Source: Craspedostauros australis (Eukaryota; Bacillariophyta; Bacillariophyceae; Mastogloiales; Achnanthaceae). Taken from it: a stretch of 64,000 nucleotides of DNA. Below, one piece after another: positions 1 to 11,172 of this stretch. The position numbers were made by a program, and so were the translations under genes. Location: the NCBI GenBank assembly GCA_026770025.1, contig JAMXDE010000013.1, positions 992,001 to 1,056,000 on the forward strand, in the 5' to 3' direction. Within the stretch, counting starts at the first letter, position 1, and each line of letters opens with the position of its first letter. Under the pieces are notes generated by a model that saw nothing but the letters and a program-made list of their open reading frames with translations, ran no database searches and was not told the origin of the DNA.

Positions 1-1
1 A

Positions 2-1801
2 ACGCCGGTACAGCCAGAATTGAATGACAAGAGCATCGTTCCGTCGCTGGAAGAGCTGAAGGTCACGTTCGCTCAGCTCAAGGCCGTCGCGCGCACATTC
101 TACAAGGCTCTGCAAACCAAAATGGAGAAGGATGTCCTCATCACAACGCCGCTACGGATCAAGCAGATGCTTGCGCCGGACCTTCTGCCGCATGAGTTCA
201 AATCAGCCCGCAAACGTATCTACGATACGGTCGTGCTCGGGAAGGGATTGGCAGCACCGGCGGACGATGACGATATCCCCACGGCCACCGGCGGCACGGT
301 GCATGACATAGAAAAGTTCAAGAAGTGCAAGACTTGCCAAAACAACGACCAATCTCTGTTCGTGCTGGACCGCAAGAATGGCGATGTCATTTGCAGCAAC
401 TGCGGCACCGTCGCGTCCGAATCGCTGATGCACGAAGGGTCACAGTTCCGTAAATTCGAAGGCGAGGTCGATCGTAATCACCACGGGGATGCACAGAATC
501 CACTGTACAGCAATGCCCACAACATGTCCACCACGCTGGGCGGTGTGCAGGTTACCACGGGTGCCGGAATCGGCGGCTTCGGTTCTCAGAAGAAGGGGCT
601 CGAGGTGGTCCTGCGCAACGCCCATGCCTACACGGAGCTCAACATTTCTCAGTTCGGCAAGGGAGATAGACGAACGCGTACGGGATACAAGGACAAGCAG
701 AAGAAGGATGCCTTCGTCCAGATGGCGCACTGCGGTGATGCTCTGAGTCTGCACGAGGCGGTGGTCCAACGCGCCAAGGAGCTGTTTGCTGGATTCCGTG
801 ACGATCGTGAATTGGTGCAGCAGTTCAAGGGAATCATCGCAGCATGCCTGTGCGAGGCGTTCGATCAGCTCTCTTCCGCTGGACGTCGCATCCTGAAGCA
901 GCAGGAGGAAGATGTCGCCTTGCAAGATGAATCCGACAGCAAAGGCAATCGATTCGCCACCAGCGCACGGGCACACCGTCGCAACGAATTGCACCATGCC
1001 AACCTGGCAGGGCGGGGTGGTCTGCTGCTGGACTTCTCGGCCGTCGAGACCAAGGTGAAGAGCGGGAGCGGCAATGACCCGGCGGGCAAGGCAAACGCCG
1101 CGGCTGCGAATGGAGCAAGCTCAGCCGTGCAATCTAAGGTGGCCAACAAGCCATGCTCCAAGTGGGATCTCGATGATTGCCGCACGTGGTTGCTGGAAGC
1201 ATCCCGATCCATCGCGACGAGATGGATGGAAGAAAGAGCCAAGGCAGCAAAAGCGCAGGTCACGTCCTCCGTTCCCGATCCGGATGCCGCCAAGATCCCG
1301 AAAGGTTCGAAGGAAGAGCTGGAGGGACGTCTCGTGGAACGAGCTATCGCGCTGTGCGATCTGCTGGAAGCCGAGTCGAAGCAGAAGGCCAATGCCTCTA
1401 CAGGCGGCATGAACCGTGGCAGGCGTGCTGTTGTGACGCCACGCGTTCGCGACATGGCCAAGCTGGGCATCAAATGGCAGCACTCGCACGAGCGCGGTTC
1501 CGGTGGCAAGGGTGGGGTTGGCAACAGCGGTGCAGCCAAGAAGAACGCGATGGCTTCCGCTGCCTCGGCAAGGCGCGGCCCAACGGCTGGGCAGTTACTG
1601 ATTCTAAAAACCTCCAAGAAGCTCGGCACGATGTTGAAGGACCCTGTCGCCGGGGATGCGATACACAAGGAACTGCGAACGCTAGTGGGACGACAAGACG
1701 CCATCAAACGGCAGCAGATGCGTGATGAGGCGACCAGGCAGCGATTACTGCAAATGAAGCGCAAGTCGTGGCTCCAGGCTCGGGTGGATGTCCAAACATG
1801 A
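2..1801 (+). CDS. TFIIB-like transcription factor (5' partial)
   Basis: The reading frame is open from base 2, so the true start lies before the window; numbering here takes the TTG codon at base 20 as residue 1. A TFIIB-type zinc ribbon is visible with cysteines at about 103, 106, 125 and 128. It is followed by an EGSQFRKFE stretch and an NMSTTLGG stretch that resemble the B-reader/linker region of TFIIB proteins. A helical segment at about 235-290 could be a single cyclin-like fold. The C-terminal half is Ala/Lys-rich and low in recognisable domains. TFIIB family members bridge promoter DNA and RNA polymerase. This one is larger and more divergent than canonical TFIIB (about 310-350 residues), so it could be a TFIIB paralogue or lineage-specific factor. 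The zinc ribbon call is strong; the exact orthology is not. Confidence 0.7.
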   Translation, partial: TPVQPELNDKSIVPSLEELKVTFAQLKAVARTFYKALQTKMEKDVLITTPLRIKQMLAPDLLPHEFKSARKRIYDTVVLGKGLAAPADDDDIPTATGGTVHDIEKFKKCKTCQNNDQSLFVLDRKNGDVICSNCGTVASESLMHEGSQFRKFEGEVDRNHHGDAQNPLYSNAHNMSTTLGGVQVTTGAGIGGFGSQKKGLEVVLRNAHAYTELNISQFGKGDRRTRTGYKDKQKKDAFVQMAHCGDALSLHEAVVQRAKELFAGFRDDRELVQQFKGIIAACLCEAFDQLSSAGRRILKQQEEDVALQDESDSKGNRFATSARAHRRNELHHANLAGRGGLLLDFSAVETKVKSGSGNDPAGKANAAAANGASSAVQSKVANKPCSKWDLDDCRTWLLEASRSIATRWMEERAKAAKAQVTSSVPDPDAAKIPKGSKEELEGRLVERAIALCDLLEAESKQKANASTGGMNRGRRAVVTPRVRDMAKLGIKWQHSHERGSGGKGGVGNSGAAKKNAMASAASARRGPTAGQLLILKTSKKLGTMLKDPVAGDAIHKELRTLVGRQDAIKRQQMRDEATRQRLLQMKRKSWLQARVDVQT

Positions 1802-2304
1802 CGAGACGGGCTTGAAAGGAGAGGAGCAGACACAAGAACAGAAGCACGGTCATGGACATGGACATGGACATGTGTGGCGGCGAAGCAACGAGCCATCTGG
1901 ATGGATGGGTGCGTCTACATGCTTGTGGCGTATCCCACTCCATGTGCTTCACAGCGATTTCACAAAAGAGAAACAATAGACAAACAAGTGTACCCCGCTC
2001 AATGCGCATCATACTCGCACCAGGCACGGTGGTTGTTTTTCCCAATCTTTGATGCATTTGTTGATCAATACGCTCTATGGCACGAGCAGCTCGAAATCGA
2101 ACAGGTGTATGCGCACTGAGACCATGACGTCCGGCTCTCCTCAACAACGACGACGCCTGCAAGGCTGCAGTACTCTATGAGTATGATAGGATCTGTAGAG
2201 AGGGAGGACTGTGGAGTATTGCATTCTAATGCATTTGCATTACGTGCATGCATTCGACTCGTCTTCACTCAACGCATCTCATCACACGTGCGAGGGCACC
2301 ACGC
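1802..2304. other. Convergent intergenic region
   Basis: This lies between the 3' ends of the TFIIB-like gene and CNOT11. It contains a short hexamer tract of GACATG units at about 1852-1872 and a stretch rich in TGCATT/GCATGC at about 2220-2257. No gene is seen; it is probably two facing 3' UTRs. Confidence 0.5.
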
Positions 2305-4071
2305 TCACATCGACTTGAGCAATTTGAACAGCACTGCCGCCTCGCGTATTCTTGAGAATTCGATGCAAAAGGCTTGCACCTCAAAGTAGATGTCATCGAC
2401 GTGCACGATCTTGTTGCGCAGGAGGCTCTGGATGAAGACGCAGACCAACCGCACGAGCCGATTTTGTGTGTACCGATCGCCGCCATGATGCTGGATGTTT
2501 TCGCAGCTCGCGATGCAGCTGGAGATGAAGAGGTTGATGTATTCGGGATGCAGGATTGGTTCTGTGGGTCGTTGTTTCTTGGTGTTGCGTTGCTGCTGTT
2601 GTTGTTGCTGCGGCAGATTGTGCGTGGCTAAGCGATTGACGACCTCCATGACATGCAGGGTCATGTCCATGCCCACCAACGCCGATAGGTATTCATTCTT
2701 GGTGCTTTCATCGCTGGAGGAGAGGATGATCAGCAAGCACTCGTGGGCGAGGAGAGGATTGTGCTCAACCAATTTGGGCAGATTCTGCGATGTGAGTCCA
2801 GCATCATCCACGAGCTGCAAGAGCGCGTCCTTGTTGACGGTGTTGCGCTTGTCTTCCCAGCTGGCGTTGCGAGCGGATGACATGATCTCCAGCACGCGGC
2901 GTTGATCGGATATCGTCAAGGGCGATTGGAAGGCCTGCTCTTGGAGCGTTGAAATGACGTAGACAAAGTCTTGGTTCGACTCTTGACCTGCTTCGTCGTC
3001 GCTGTCGTCGTCGCTGCCATCGTCATCCTCTGGCAGCAGCATCAAACCGAGATTGGTCGGAGTCAACCACACCAGTTCGGAGCGCAGGTAGTCAATAGCC
3101 TTTGCCTCTTCCGCCTCTGTCCACGGCATGTCCTGCTCGTAGCTGTATATCGGCAACACCGGCGGTGGCAGGGGACGCGCAAACGGCGGATCTAGCGCTG
3201 GGAGAGGCTGCAGCAGCTCCTCCATCGAAGTCGTCTCTGCAGCCGCGCCAGCAGACGTCGACATAAACTGCTGTATGAGTCTGCGATCGTCATCCGTATT
3301 GGCACATATCAGCGGCGAGACATACTCATAGCTCTGGTTCATCTTGTCTCCTCCTTCATCGTGATTTTGTTCCAGCAGCACATTCCGCAGCGAATCGATT
3401 GCATCGGAGGTTGCACCTGACTGGATCAATTGCGAAATGGCGTCGTTCGCATGCTGAGATGAGGCGAGATCTCCATCCTGCTCCTTGGATTCTGCGTGAT
3501 CGTTGCTTGGAATCGAAGATAACGATGATTGAATCGTTTGAAAGTGTTCATTGCCCAACGCGGATGACATCATGGACTGAAGCAACTCCGTGACGCAATC
3601 CTGTTCCACCGAAGGCTGCTGCATGCTTTGCAACACGAGCGCGGCATCGCGCAAGGCCATCGGAAGGATGGACAGCGCATCATCCTGCGACGACGACAAG
3701 CATTCCAACACGAGCAAGCACGCGAGCTGCTGCGGTTGCGTCAGCTGGAATGTCGTCGTTTGCGCTTGCGGCGACAACCCCGTCGTCAACAGGCTGTGCA
3801 TGCCCCATGCCATCTCCAACCGCGTCATGCTCTGCTCCTGCTTGACAAAGGTGCGCACATGATCGCGCAATCGATCCAGCAGACTTCTGGAATTCGCGTC
3901 CGCAGTCTGAGGCAGGGAGCCCAGGAAGTTCTGGACGAACGCCGCATTCATGTTTGCAGCGCTACACAACTCGTACGCTGGTGGGGAGACCGACCGCTCC
4001 TTGAGGAAGCGACTGTATAGCACTTGAATATCACGAAGGCAAGTCTTTCCTGCTCTTCTCCTCTTTGCCAA
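2305..4071 (-). CDS. CNOT11: CCR4-NOT complex subunit 11
   Basis: A single-exon 588-residue protein. Its C-terminal 170 or so residues match the conserved CNOT11 domain closely: [14 protein letters not shown], then [12 protein letters not shown], then [15 protein letters not shown] near residue 536, and [15 protein letters not shown] near residue 565. A proline-rich FARPLPPP segment followed by an acidic region matches the linker before that domain in the family. CNOT11 joins CNOT10 on the N-terminal part of the CNOT1 scaffold of the cytoplasmic deadenylase complex. A lineage-specific glutamine run at about 488-494 interrupts the conserved domain. The N-terminal half is poorly conserved, as is usual in this family. 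It is divergently arranged with the pseudouridine synthase. Confidence 0.93.
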   Translation of the reverse strand: MAKRRRAGKTCLRDIQVLYSRFLKERSVSPPAYELCSAANMNAAFVQNFLGSLPQTADANSRSLLDRLRDHVRTFVKQEQSMTRLEMAWGMHSLLTTGLSPQAQTTTFQLTQPQQLACLLVLECLSSSQDDALSILPMALRDAALVLQSMQQPSVEQDCVTELLQSMMSSALGNEHFQTIQSSLSSIPSNDHAESKEQDGDLASSQHANDAISQLIQSGATSDAIDSLRNVLLEQNHDEGGDKMNQSYEYVSPLICANTDDDRRLIQQFMSTSAGAAAETTSMEELLQPLPALDPPFARPLPPPVLPIYSYEQDMPWTEAEEAKAIDYLRSELVWLTPTNLGLMLLPEDDDGSDDDSDDEAGQESNQDFVYVISTLQEQAFQSPLTISDQRRVLEIMSSARNASWEDKRNTVNKDALLQLVDDAGLTSQNLPKLVEHNPLLAHECLLIILSSSDESTKNEYLSALVGMDMTLHVMEVVNRLATHNLPQQQQQQQRNTKKQRPTEPILHPEYINLFISSCIASCENIQHHGGDRYTQNRLVRLVCVFIQSLLRNKIVHVDDIYFEVQAFCIEFSRIREAAVLFKLLKSM

Positions 4072-4517
4072 CAGGTATTATGCTATGTCCAGTTTCAGAT
4101 TTGGATGCCACGGTCTCTCTCTCTTTGTGACAGACGAGGAACGGTAAGGAGCGCCATGGTCGTTCTGTTCCGTTTTGCGTCACGTTGCTTGGTTTTGGTT
4201 CGTTTCGGTTGGGTCTTGTTTACACGTGACTGAAAATGTTGATTGGTCCATTGAGTCGGTCAATAGATTGTTGAGGTCCAACCAAGATCGCAATTTTGCA
4301 TTTGTTCTTTGTTGTTGGCCACTTTCTGTTGATGGCTGTGGATGGGCACGTTGATGTGGACGTCGGCGATGTGTTGGGTGGGATGATGACGATGGCAACA
4401 ACAACAACAACAACAACAACATGTCACGTTGGCATCTATGCGGTGGATCCATTGACCCACCTTTCAACTCTAGCTCGTATTATATCTCCGTTCACCATCG
4501 CCGGAAACGCATGAACC
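4072..4517. promoter_or_regulatory. Divergent promoter region of CNOT11 and pseudouridine synthase
   Basis: 446 bp separate two divergently transcribed start codons. A (CAA)n tract lies at about 4396-4421, and the surroundings are GTT/TTG-rich. No TATA box or defined binding site could be assigned. Confidence 0.4.
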
Positions 4518-5561
4518 ATGAAGATCTGCGCTTCGGTCATCGTTCTTCTGCTGCTGCTGCTTTCATGGGCAAACCCGTCGGATGGGCTGAGCTCGCCACA
4601 ATTCCCTGCGTCGTCAACTGCCTCCGATGCATCCAACGCAATCAGCAGGAACACGAGAAGCGATGACGCCATGCAACCATCGCAGGAGGCCAAACCACCA
4701 CGTTCCAAGTTGCGACAACGCATCCCCGTGATCCGCTACGAAAACCAATGGGTCTGCGTCAGCAAACCCGCCGGCATGACGATGCACCGTTCCAGGCACA
4801 CGCCGCGCACGCAGCCCGTCCTCAACACGTCCATCAAACGACAGCTGGCGCGCAAGGTCTTTCCCGTGCATCGATTGGATCATCGCACGTCGGGCGCCGT
4901 GCTGTTTGGATTTGATTCGCAGACGAGCGGCAAATTGCATCAGGCCATCAAGGATGGCACGAAGCAGTACATCGCGTTGTGTCGTGGAGAATGGGGGCAT
5001 GAGACCGAATCCATCACGATCGATAAACGTCTGCGCATCAAGGACGAATACAAGGACGCCGTGACCAAATTCACCGTGCTGGCATCAACGGTGGTCGAAG
5101 AAGCACGTCTGCCGGAGACGGATGCATCGACGTCGCAACCGCCTTACAACATGACACGATGTTGCATCGTGTTATGCGAACCTGTGACAGGTCGGACGCA
5201 TCAGATCCGTCGCCATGCCTACGCCATGGGACACCCCGTGCTGGGCGATACTGACCACGGTGATTCCAGAGCCAATCGTTGGTGGAGGCAAAATCATGAA
5301 CTAAATCGGTTGGCTCTGCATTGCTTGTGCATGGATTTTGAACTAGATGCGTGCCCCGAAACCGTCGTGGCGCCTTTGGGCGATGAGCTGCTCACGGTCT
5401 TGCAGACGTACATCCCCGACGTTTACGCCGAAGCTCTGGCGAAGGATCCAAGATTAAGCTTGCGATCCTTTGACGAAACGGGCGGGTCCAAGGGAAGGCA
5501 TTTTCGAACACGGAAGGATGACGATGATGACAGTGGTAAAGATGTTGCTAGCGGCGAGTAA
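4518..5561 (+). CDS. RluA/TruC-type pseudouridine synthase, signal-bearing
   Basis: A 347-residue protein with the RluA-family catalytic motif HRLDHRTSG at residues 118-126; Asp121 is the expected nucleophilic aspartate. Upstream is the VSKPAGMTMHRS segment typical of the family. Downstream are GRTHQIRRHAYAMGHPVLGD and RLALHC, which resemble bacterial TruC, the tRNA U65 synthase, more than large rRNA synthases. The first 24 residues form a hydrophobic leucine stretch that looks like a signal peptide, suggesting import into an organelle such as the complex plastid or entry to the secretory route. No aromatic-Ala-Pro plastid motif is obvious after it. The acidic tail (DDDDDSGKD) is not conserved. 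The family call is firm; RNA target and location are inferred. Confidence 0.88.
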   Translation: MKICASVIVLLLLLLSWANPSDGLSSPQFPASSTASDASNAISRNTRSDDAMQPSQEAKPPRSKLRQRIPVIRYENQWVCVSKPAGMTMHRSRHTPRTQPVLNTSIKRQLARKVFPVHRLDHRTSGAVLFGFDSQTSGKLHQAIKDGTKQYIALCRGEWGHETESITIDKRLRIKDEYKDAVTKFTVLASTVVEEARLPETDASTSQPPYNMTRCCIVLCEPVTGRTHQIRRHAYAMGHPVLGDTDHGDSRANRWWRQNHELNRLALHCLCMDFELDACPETVVAPLGDELLTVLQTYIPDVYAEALAKDPRLSLRSFDETGGSKGRHFRTRKDDDDDSGKDVASGE

Positions 5562-5757
5562 TCAACTAGTGCATACGCATGGTATGTTACGAACGGAGAC
5601 TATCAAAGAATCAAGTCAAGTAGCAGCACGCTGCCATGAAGTTCTTCTTCAATGATTTACGAGTACAAATCTATGACACGCACTCCGAAAAAGAGAGAGA
5701 GCAGAACCTGCATGGTATGGTGTCTGCACTACATTGTATAAGTTTCTGCCATCCCAT

Positions 5758-7321
5758 TCATAGTCCCATGATGATCTCTTCCGCCAACGCATCCTCGGGC
5801 GGCATCTCGGTCTGATTCCCATCCGACGACTTGACATGATACGCGTAGACCCGCGTGCAGTTCTGCGCCAACGGCTCCAGCTCCGTGATGTCCTGAATGA
5901 GCTGCTTGACGAACCTGGATTCGCTGTTCCCCTTGCGCACGGTGTCCATGAACTTGGGCGTCTTCTTGGCCATATTTTTGCGACGCAGCAGGCTGGAGTG
6001 AAATCCAAAGGCCGCCATGTCGAGCGCGAATTTACGTTCCGGTGCCCAGAGCACGTGCATACCTTCCACGAGGCCCGTGGTCTCGTTGACGTTGCAGCGT
6101 TCGTACGTCGAACCTCCAACGAACGCGACGGGGAACGTGCCGAACCGTTTTATTTTGCGCAACTCGCTGAACAGTTGGACTGTTGCGGGCGAGTGCAGTT
6201 AGCATTGCAAGTTTGTCATAATGTAGCGGCATGTGTTTGCATGATGGCATTGTGAGCTGGTGGCGAACACATACACTTGAATACTGGAGTATGTGGCGGG
6301 CAAGGAACGTGCGGGAGAGGCTGTTGCAATCCTATGCGGCAGTTGAACACACACACACGCCAAACCAGGCCAAGCACACGTAGTCAATGGAGATTCGGAC
6401 ACTGTATCGCGACACATGCGCACCAAGCCAAGAGAGCCAAACCCAACGTCGGTTGCCAACAACGGGAAGCTCACCATGATACCCGTTGTCGTCATCTCCA
6501 AAGTAAACAATCCCATAGCGGCGTTTGCTCTCGAAGTAATCTCGGATCAATTGCAAAGCAGCATTGCGCTGCGCGCGTCCTTGTCCCAAATGCGCCAGTT
6601 CCGGCGGCGTGAGGACCGCAATGTGCGCAAAGGGGATTGTGCTGGATCCTTCCTCCAGCAAATTCCGCACCTTCTTGGAGCAGCCCGTGCTGTCCTCCAC
6701 GACGATCCAGTAAATCAACCCCCGGTTCGTCTTGCGTTGCGCTTGCGCCGGTTGCTCGAGAACTTGCAACACGCCCTGCAACGCATCGGCCTGCATGGCC
6801 TGCTGCACGCGGAAGAGATCCACGAGCTGCGTCGATCGTTGGTAGGTCGGCGTGATGAAGAAGATGAGGGGTTCGTCGCGCATGCCGTAGTACAACGAGC
6901 CCGGATTGTCGTAGTAGTACGTGTCCAGGTCGTTGGTGGTCAGGATGCGTTCCTCCATCTCGTCGTACGCATCTCGGGACTTGTACTCGCGCAACGTCCT
7001 TGGCAGGATCCGGGGCGCCGGCAGTTGCTCGTCATCCTCGCTGTCCGGCGGTTGTGCGCTTTGCACAGAGATGGCCGTCTCCGCACACAGCGCCGCGTCC
7101 GCCTGCTTCTGCAGAAGGCTCGTCGATCGCAATTGTGAGTAGAGGGAGATGGCCGCAGTCAGAACGAACAGCAATGGCAGCAGTGTTTGGTATCGCGGCG
7201 ACTTGGGTATTGTTATTGCCGTCATCGTCATTGTGCAAAGCTCGGTGTCATGTTTGTTTGAGATTGTGGTGCTTTTTTTGTTTGGCGATTGTTGCGCGCC
7301 AAACCGCGATCGGCAAAACAT
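5758..7321 (-). CDS. GT43-family glycosyltransferase (glucuronyltransferase-like), two exons
   Basis: Two reading frames join into one GT43 protein. Exon 1 runs 7321-6475 and exon 2 runs 6179-5758. The intron is 6474-6180, with donor GTGAGC and acceptor CAACAG, phase 1. The joined protein reads through GDDDN, the metal-binding Asp-rich motif, then YHVQLFSELRKIKR and FPVAFVGG, exactly the order in beta-1,3-glucuronyltransferases. Earlier it has ITPTYQRSTQLVDL, WIVVEDSTG and GRAQRNAAL, all GT43 signatures; later FALDMAAFGFHSSLL. A transmembrane segment at about residues 44-64 makes it a type II Golgi protein. The start may be the Met at 7321 (422 residues) or the Met at 7231 (392 residues); both place the anchor near the N-terminus. 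Donor sugar and acceptor cannot be read from sequence. Confidence 0.9.
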
Positions 7322-7453
7322 CGCGCGGCGCCATCCGGAAATCTACGAGAAGCGGCCAACGAAGGTAGACGCGCTGGAGGCGGATCTATCAACTGGACAC
7401 CGTCATAAGTCTACGAACCATATGCTTCTGATCTGTGACTAATTTATGTGCAT

Positions 7454-9148
7454 CTAGCGAACTGCATTGCTAGAATCTCTTTCATCGCTTGCTTTTGCCA
7501 AATCTTCTGACGCTCCGCTAGCCTCACATCTGCCATCCTCCACGATGACGGTAGTCGTAGCCTCCCCCAACGCTTTGCCACTCGTCTCCGGCAACAGTGC
7601 ACTCATGAAGCACGTGAACAGTCCTATGCCCATCATGAGCATACCGATACTGGACGGCGCGATACCTGGCGTGATCAAGTAAGGAGCTGCGAATCCGCCC
7701 ATGCGCCCGGCGGCATTGGCGGCGCTGTGTCCCGTCGTCCGGATGTCGGTCGGCAGCAGTTCCGACGTGGCGGCCCAGGTCGAGCAGCTGCCGGACATCA
7801 TGAAGAATCGCACGGCGAAGGCCAAGGCGACAGTTGTGGTCCTGGGTGCGGATCCGCTGAGGCATCCCAGCAGCAAGCAGGCCGCGCCGCCCAGGAAGTA
7901 CGCTGAGAACTGGGTTGCCACTAGTCCCAATTTGTCGATGACGAGCATGGAAGCAATTAGCCCGAACAATTCGGCAGACCCACTGATGAAGAGTGCGTTG
8001 TAGTCAAAGCCATATGAATCATCGGCGCTTCCATCAAGGGCAGATGCATTGCTGCTTTGGAGGACTTCTTGGATGTCCGAAAACTCCAAAGAGATCAGCA
8101 GGATGCCGCCAAAATAAAGGAAGGATGATCCGATCCACAACGCAAATAGCTGCATGGTGAACTTGAACCACTTGGGTGACAGCAGCTTCAAACAAGAGTC
8201 GTCATCAGTTGACTCTTCTTCGTCGTGCGTGATCACGACATCGTCGGGGAACATCGTCCTCCCATCCTTCCCGTTCTTGTCGGCCGCATGCCTCAACACG
8301 ACCAAGGCTTCTTCATGTCGGCCCTGGGTCAGAAGCCAGCGTGGTGATTCCGGGACGAGCCAAAACCCCAGGATCGCCGAAACCACACAGGGAACGGCGC
8401 AGCAGATGACCATCAATCTCCATGAGCCTCCATCAGCTTCACCATCTCCGAGGGTCCACATGGCGATCAGCGGTGTCAGCAACGATCCCAATGCCCAGAA
8501 TAGCTCGATGTACAACAGATTCATACCCCGATTCGTTGTTGGAATGAATTCTGCGAAGATGTCGAATGGGACGGTGTCTCCGCCGGTCCCGAATCCGACC
8601 ATGAAGCGGGCGACGTATAACCATCCAATACCGTTGACAAAGGCCGAGAGGATGCCAAAGGCGGCCACGATGATGGCGGTTGTCAAATACACCGGCCTGC
8701 GACCAATGCGATCTGCGAGGGTTCCGAGAACGACAGTTCCCAATATCGCACCGGCGAATACGACGGATACGACAGTGTCCATCTCTCGTTCGGTGAGATT
8801 CCACTCAGCGGTGAGCACGACGGTGAGGAATGACAGCAGCATGATCTCGATGGCATCCGATGCGAAACAGAGGCCTGCCGAGACCAAAACCTCGAACTGG
8901 AATCGTCCCATTCCGATCATGTCAATGGCGTCTTCAATATCGATCTCCAGGGCGTCGCTCTCAGCGCTGCTGCTGTTGCTGCTGGTCGAAGTGGCGCTGG
9001 TGAAGTCGCTGCTGCCGTATGCATCGTTCTTGAGGTAGTCATCGGAGCTGTCGCCGATGCCATCAATGCCATCATTGTCATCATTGGGAGTGGAGTCGTA
9101 GTGTGTTGGAAGTGCTCTGTACAAGGGCGTCGTTTCGTAGGACATCAT
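7454..9148 (-). CDS. MFS transporter 1 (SV2/SVOP-like)
   Basis: A 564-residue major facilitator with about 12 hydrophobic segments. Motif A is visible as LADRIGRRPVY at residues 144-154 between TM2 and TM3. PESPRW follows TM6 and LPET lies near the end, as in SV2/sugar-porter-like families. The first 75 residues are a Ser/Asp-rich cytosolic tail; an acidic DEEESTDDDS loop lies in the middle. The substrate is unknown. A second copy lies at 23999-25657 in the same orientation. The first two thirds of the two genes are nearly identical at DNA level while the last third differs, which suggests gene conversion. It has a divergent promoter with the plastid-targeted gene at 9787. Confidence 0.88.
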   Translation of the reverse strand: MMSYETTPLYRALPTHYDSTPNDDNDGIDGIGDSSDDYLKNDAYGSSDFTSATSTSSNSSSAESDALEIDIEDAIDMIGMGRFQFEVLVSAGLCFASDAIEIMLLSFLTVVLTAEWNLTEREMDTVVSVVFAGAILGTVVLGTLADRIGRRPVYLTTAIIVAAFGILSAFVNGIGWLYVARFMVGFGTGGDTVPFDIFAEFIPTTNRGMNLLYIELFWALGSLLTPLIAMWTLGDGEADGGSWRLMVICCAVPCVVSAILGFWLVPESPRWLLTQGRHEEALVVLRHAADKNGKDGRTMFPDDVVITHDEEESTDDDSCLKLLSPKWFKFTMQLFALWIGSSFLYFGGILLISLEFSDIQEVLQSSNASALDGSADDSYGFDYNALFISGSAELFGLIASMLVIDKLGLVATQFSAYFLGGAACLLLGCLSGSAPRTTTVALAFAVRFFMMSGSCSTWAATSELLPTDIRTTGHSAANAAGRMGGFAAPYLITPGIAPSSIGMLMMGIGLFTCFMSALLPETSGKALGEATTTVIVEDGRCEASGASEDLAKASDERDSSNAVR

Positions 9149-9786
9149 TGCTTTCAGCCACTTTGTTGTCGTCGTCGTTGTTGTTGTTGTCTCTTCGGTT
9201 GGATGGTTGTGTTGCGGAAGGTATGGTATTTGGAGTGTATGCGCAGGGAATGGAGTGTTGTGTTGGCATCGGAATTGGAGATCAAGTCGTACCGATTGCC
9301 ATCCTGTGACTCAAGAGATAGACATCAAGAACGAAAGTTCGCACGCGACCAACCCTGTCACTCTTCCAGAATCGACGTCAACACGAATTCTGATTCAAAA
9401 AGCGAACTTTTCCGTTCTCCAAGCATCGGTCTGGCCTTCGTTCCACCCCACACATCAACACATCAAAACGAACTCGGAGTTCCCACCAACCAGCCAACTC
9501 GACGCGTCACATCAACACATCAACACATCAACGCACACGCACGTCGGCGTGGACGATTCAAAGAAGACCTCGACGATCCATCAGTTTGCACACAAACCGT
9601 ATTTCTGTCCCAACACCTCAACTCTGTTCCACTTGCACCACCACCGACACAGTACCGTAGTCATACGAGTATACTAACAAGAAGCGAGAGAGAGAGTACA
9701 AGCAAACCGAACCAATCCAAATCAATCCAATCGCAACAGCATCAGCATCAGCATCAACAACTCAAGGCCAGATCCCATTCCCAACC
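9149..9786. promoter_or_regulatory. Divergent promoter region with short tandem repeats
   Basis: This lies between MFS transporter 1 (minus strand) and the plastid-targeted gene (plus strand). It holds a (GTT/GTC)n tract at about 9165-9192, two clusters of ACATCAACAC-type repeats at about 9448-9468 and 9508-9536, and CAGCAT repeats at about 9738-9757. Open frames here are low in complexity and judged non-coding. Confidence 0.4.
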
Positions 9787-9923
9787 ATGATCATGCGCCT
9801 TTCATCATTTCTCATGGCGGCCATCGCCATCTCTTGTGCGATTGATGATGTCACAGCTTGGGCACCATCTTCTGCTTCCTCTCGACTTGTCTCCGTGCGA
9901 CAGCATCAGCACAAACAACAACG

Positions 9924-9956
<33 letters not shown>

Positions 9957-11001
9957 GCAAAGAACATCAGTATCGTTCTCGAATCATGGCAACGCACTCA
10001 CCAGCACACTTCAGAGCCATCGTCAAGAACGGACCAGACTGTGGTCATCGGAGGATACCACGAGCAGCACCACCGAGGAAGCATCATCCGCCTCGTTCCT
10101 GACTGACAGCGAGTGGGACACGATCAAGGCGCTGCACGACAAGGCGCAGCAGGAAGATGGAACCTCACTGACTGACAGCGTGCTGCAGGCACTGCCGACC
10201 TTCGAACCAGCCTTGGTCATGAAGCTGCGCCAGCTCGGCGAGGATTCCACGTTGGATGACCGTCCTGAGTCCATCGCGATCGCCGGCGCCGTCAACGTCA
10301 TCATGGATGAACGTCTCAACGAAGCACGCGATATCTTGCAGGACCTGCTGGGTGCCGGCGAGATTCGCAAGCTGGATTCGTTGATCGGGAAGTACGCACG
10401 CGGTGGCAAGTTGGACGTGGCATTCTTCCAGGTGCTCAACATGAACCTGCAGGATGCCTCCAAGAGCATGGAGGAGGCCGGCGGTGGTGATAGTGACGAC
10501 GGCGACAATCCGTTGCAGAATGCAGGTGCCAATCGATTCCAGATCCTGAAGCACATCTACACGCGCTGCCAGGAGGAGGTGGAGAAGACGATCCCAGCTG
10601 GTGTTGCGTTGCTCAACAAGCTTTTGCGCACAGAGCAGGCACCCATCCGATCCAACCAGCTGCAGCATTACCTGTGCCCGCAACCCAACACGATCACGAC
10701 CCCGGATGGGAAGGAGCTGGAGCTGGATGGCCCAGGCCCGATCCTGGTTGCGCACACGGACTTCGTCGATGCCATTGGCAACGCTGTGAAGCAGATCCGC
10801 ACCATCGAGAAGGGCGGTGGTGCCAGTGGTGAGGTGACCGCTGGATTGGTGGAATCCTGCCGGATCGTCGCGAAGGAGGCGCGGATCGTGATCGGTGAGA
10901 ATTTCGGTGTGGAAAGCGAGGAGCTGATAGCATTCGAGGATGGGTTGATGCCCGTCTTCCGTCCATCGTCGCCGGACAGTCCGTACATACAGGGCGAGTA
11001 G
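9787..11001 (+). CDS. Plastid-targeted conserved protein of unknown function with polyQ tract
   Basis: A 404-residue single-exon protein that I do not recognise. The N-terminus is a signal peptide (about residues 3-21) followed by DDVTAWAPSS, matching the cleavage and transit motif for import across a secondary red-type plastid. The next region is basic and Ser/Arg-rich, with a glutamine run at about residues 43-58 encoded mostly by CAA, then SVSFSNH, which may hold the mature processing site. The mature part (about 110-404) is acidic and predicted helical, with no catalytic motif I can name. SLTDSVLQALPTFEPALV and DERLNEARDILQDLLG are its most distinctive parts. The start ATG has a second in-frame Met two codons later. 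Location is well supported; function is open. Confidence 0.75.
9917..9960 (+). repeat. CAA/CAG trinucleotide tract encoding polyglutamine
   Basis: A nearly pure CAA run lies inside the transit-peptide region of the gene at 9787. Its length is probably variable between alleles. Confidence 0.9.
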
Positions 11002-11172
11002 ACGTGGGCGTACAAGTACTTTTGTGGAGTATCATATCGTAGCGTTGTAGCCGTACTCCTTTGTACTGATATGGCTCTACGAGTCTTGCACACGTAGTGT
11101 CAGTACGGTGTTCCACAATTACTTTCACAACACTCCCTAGATCATAGGTATTGTAGTCTTTCCAAAAAGAAT

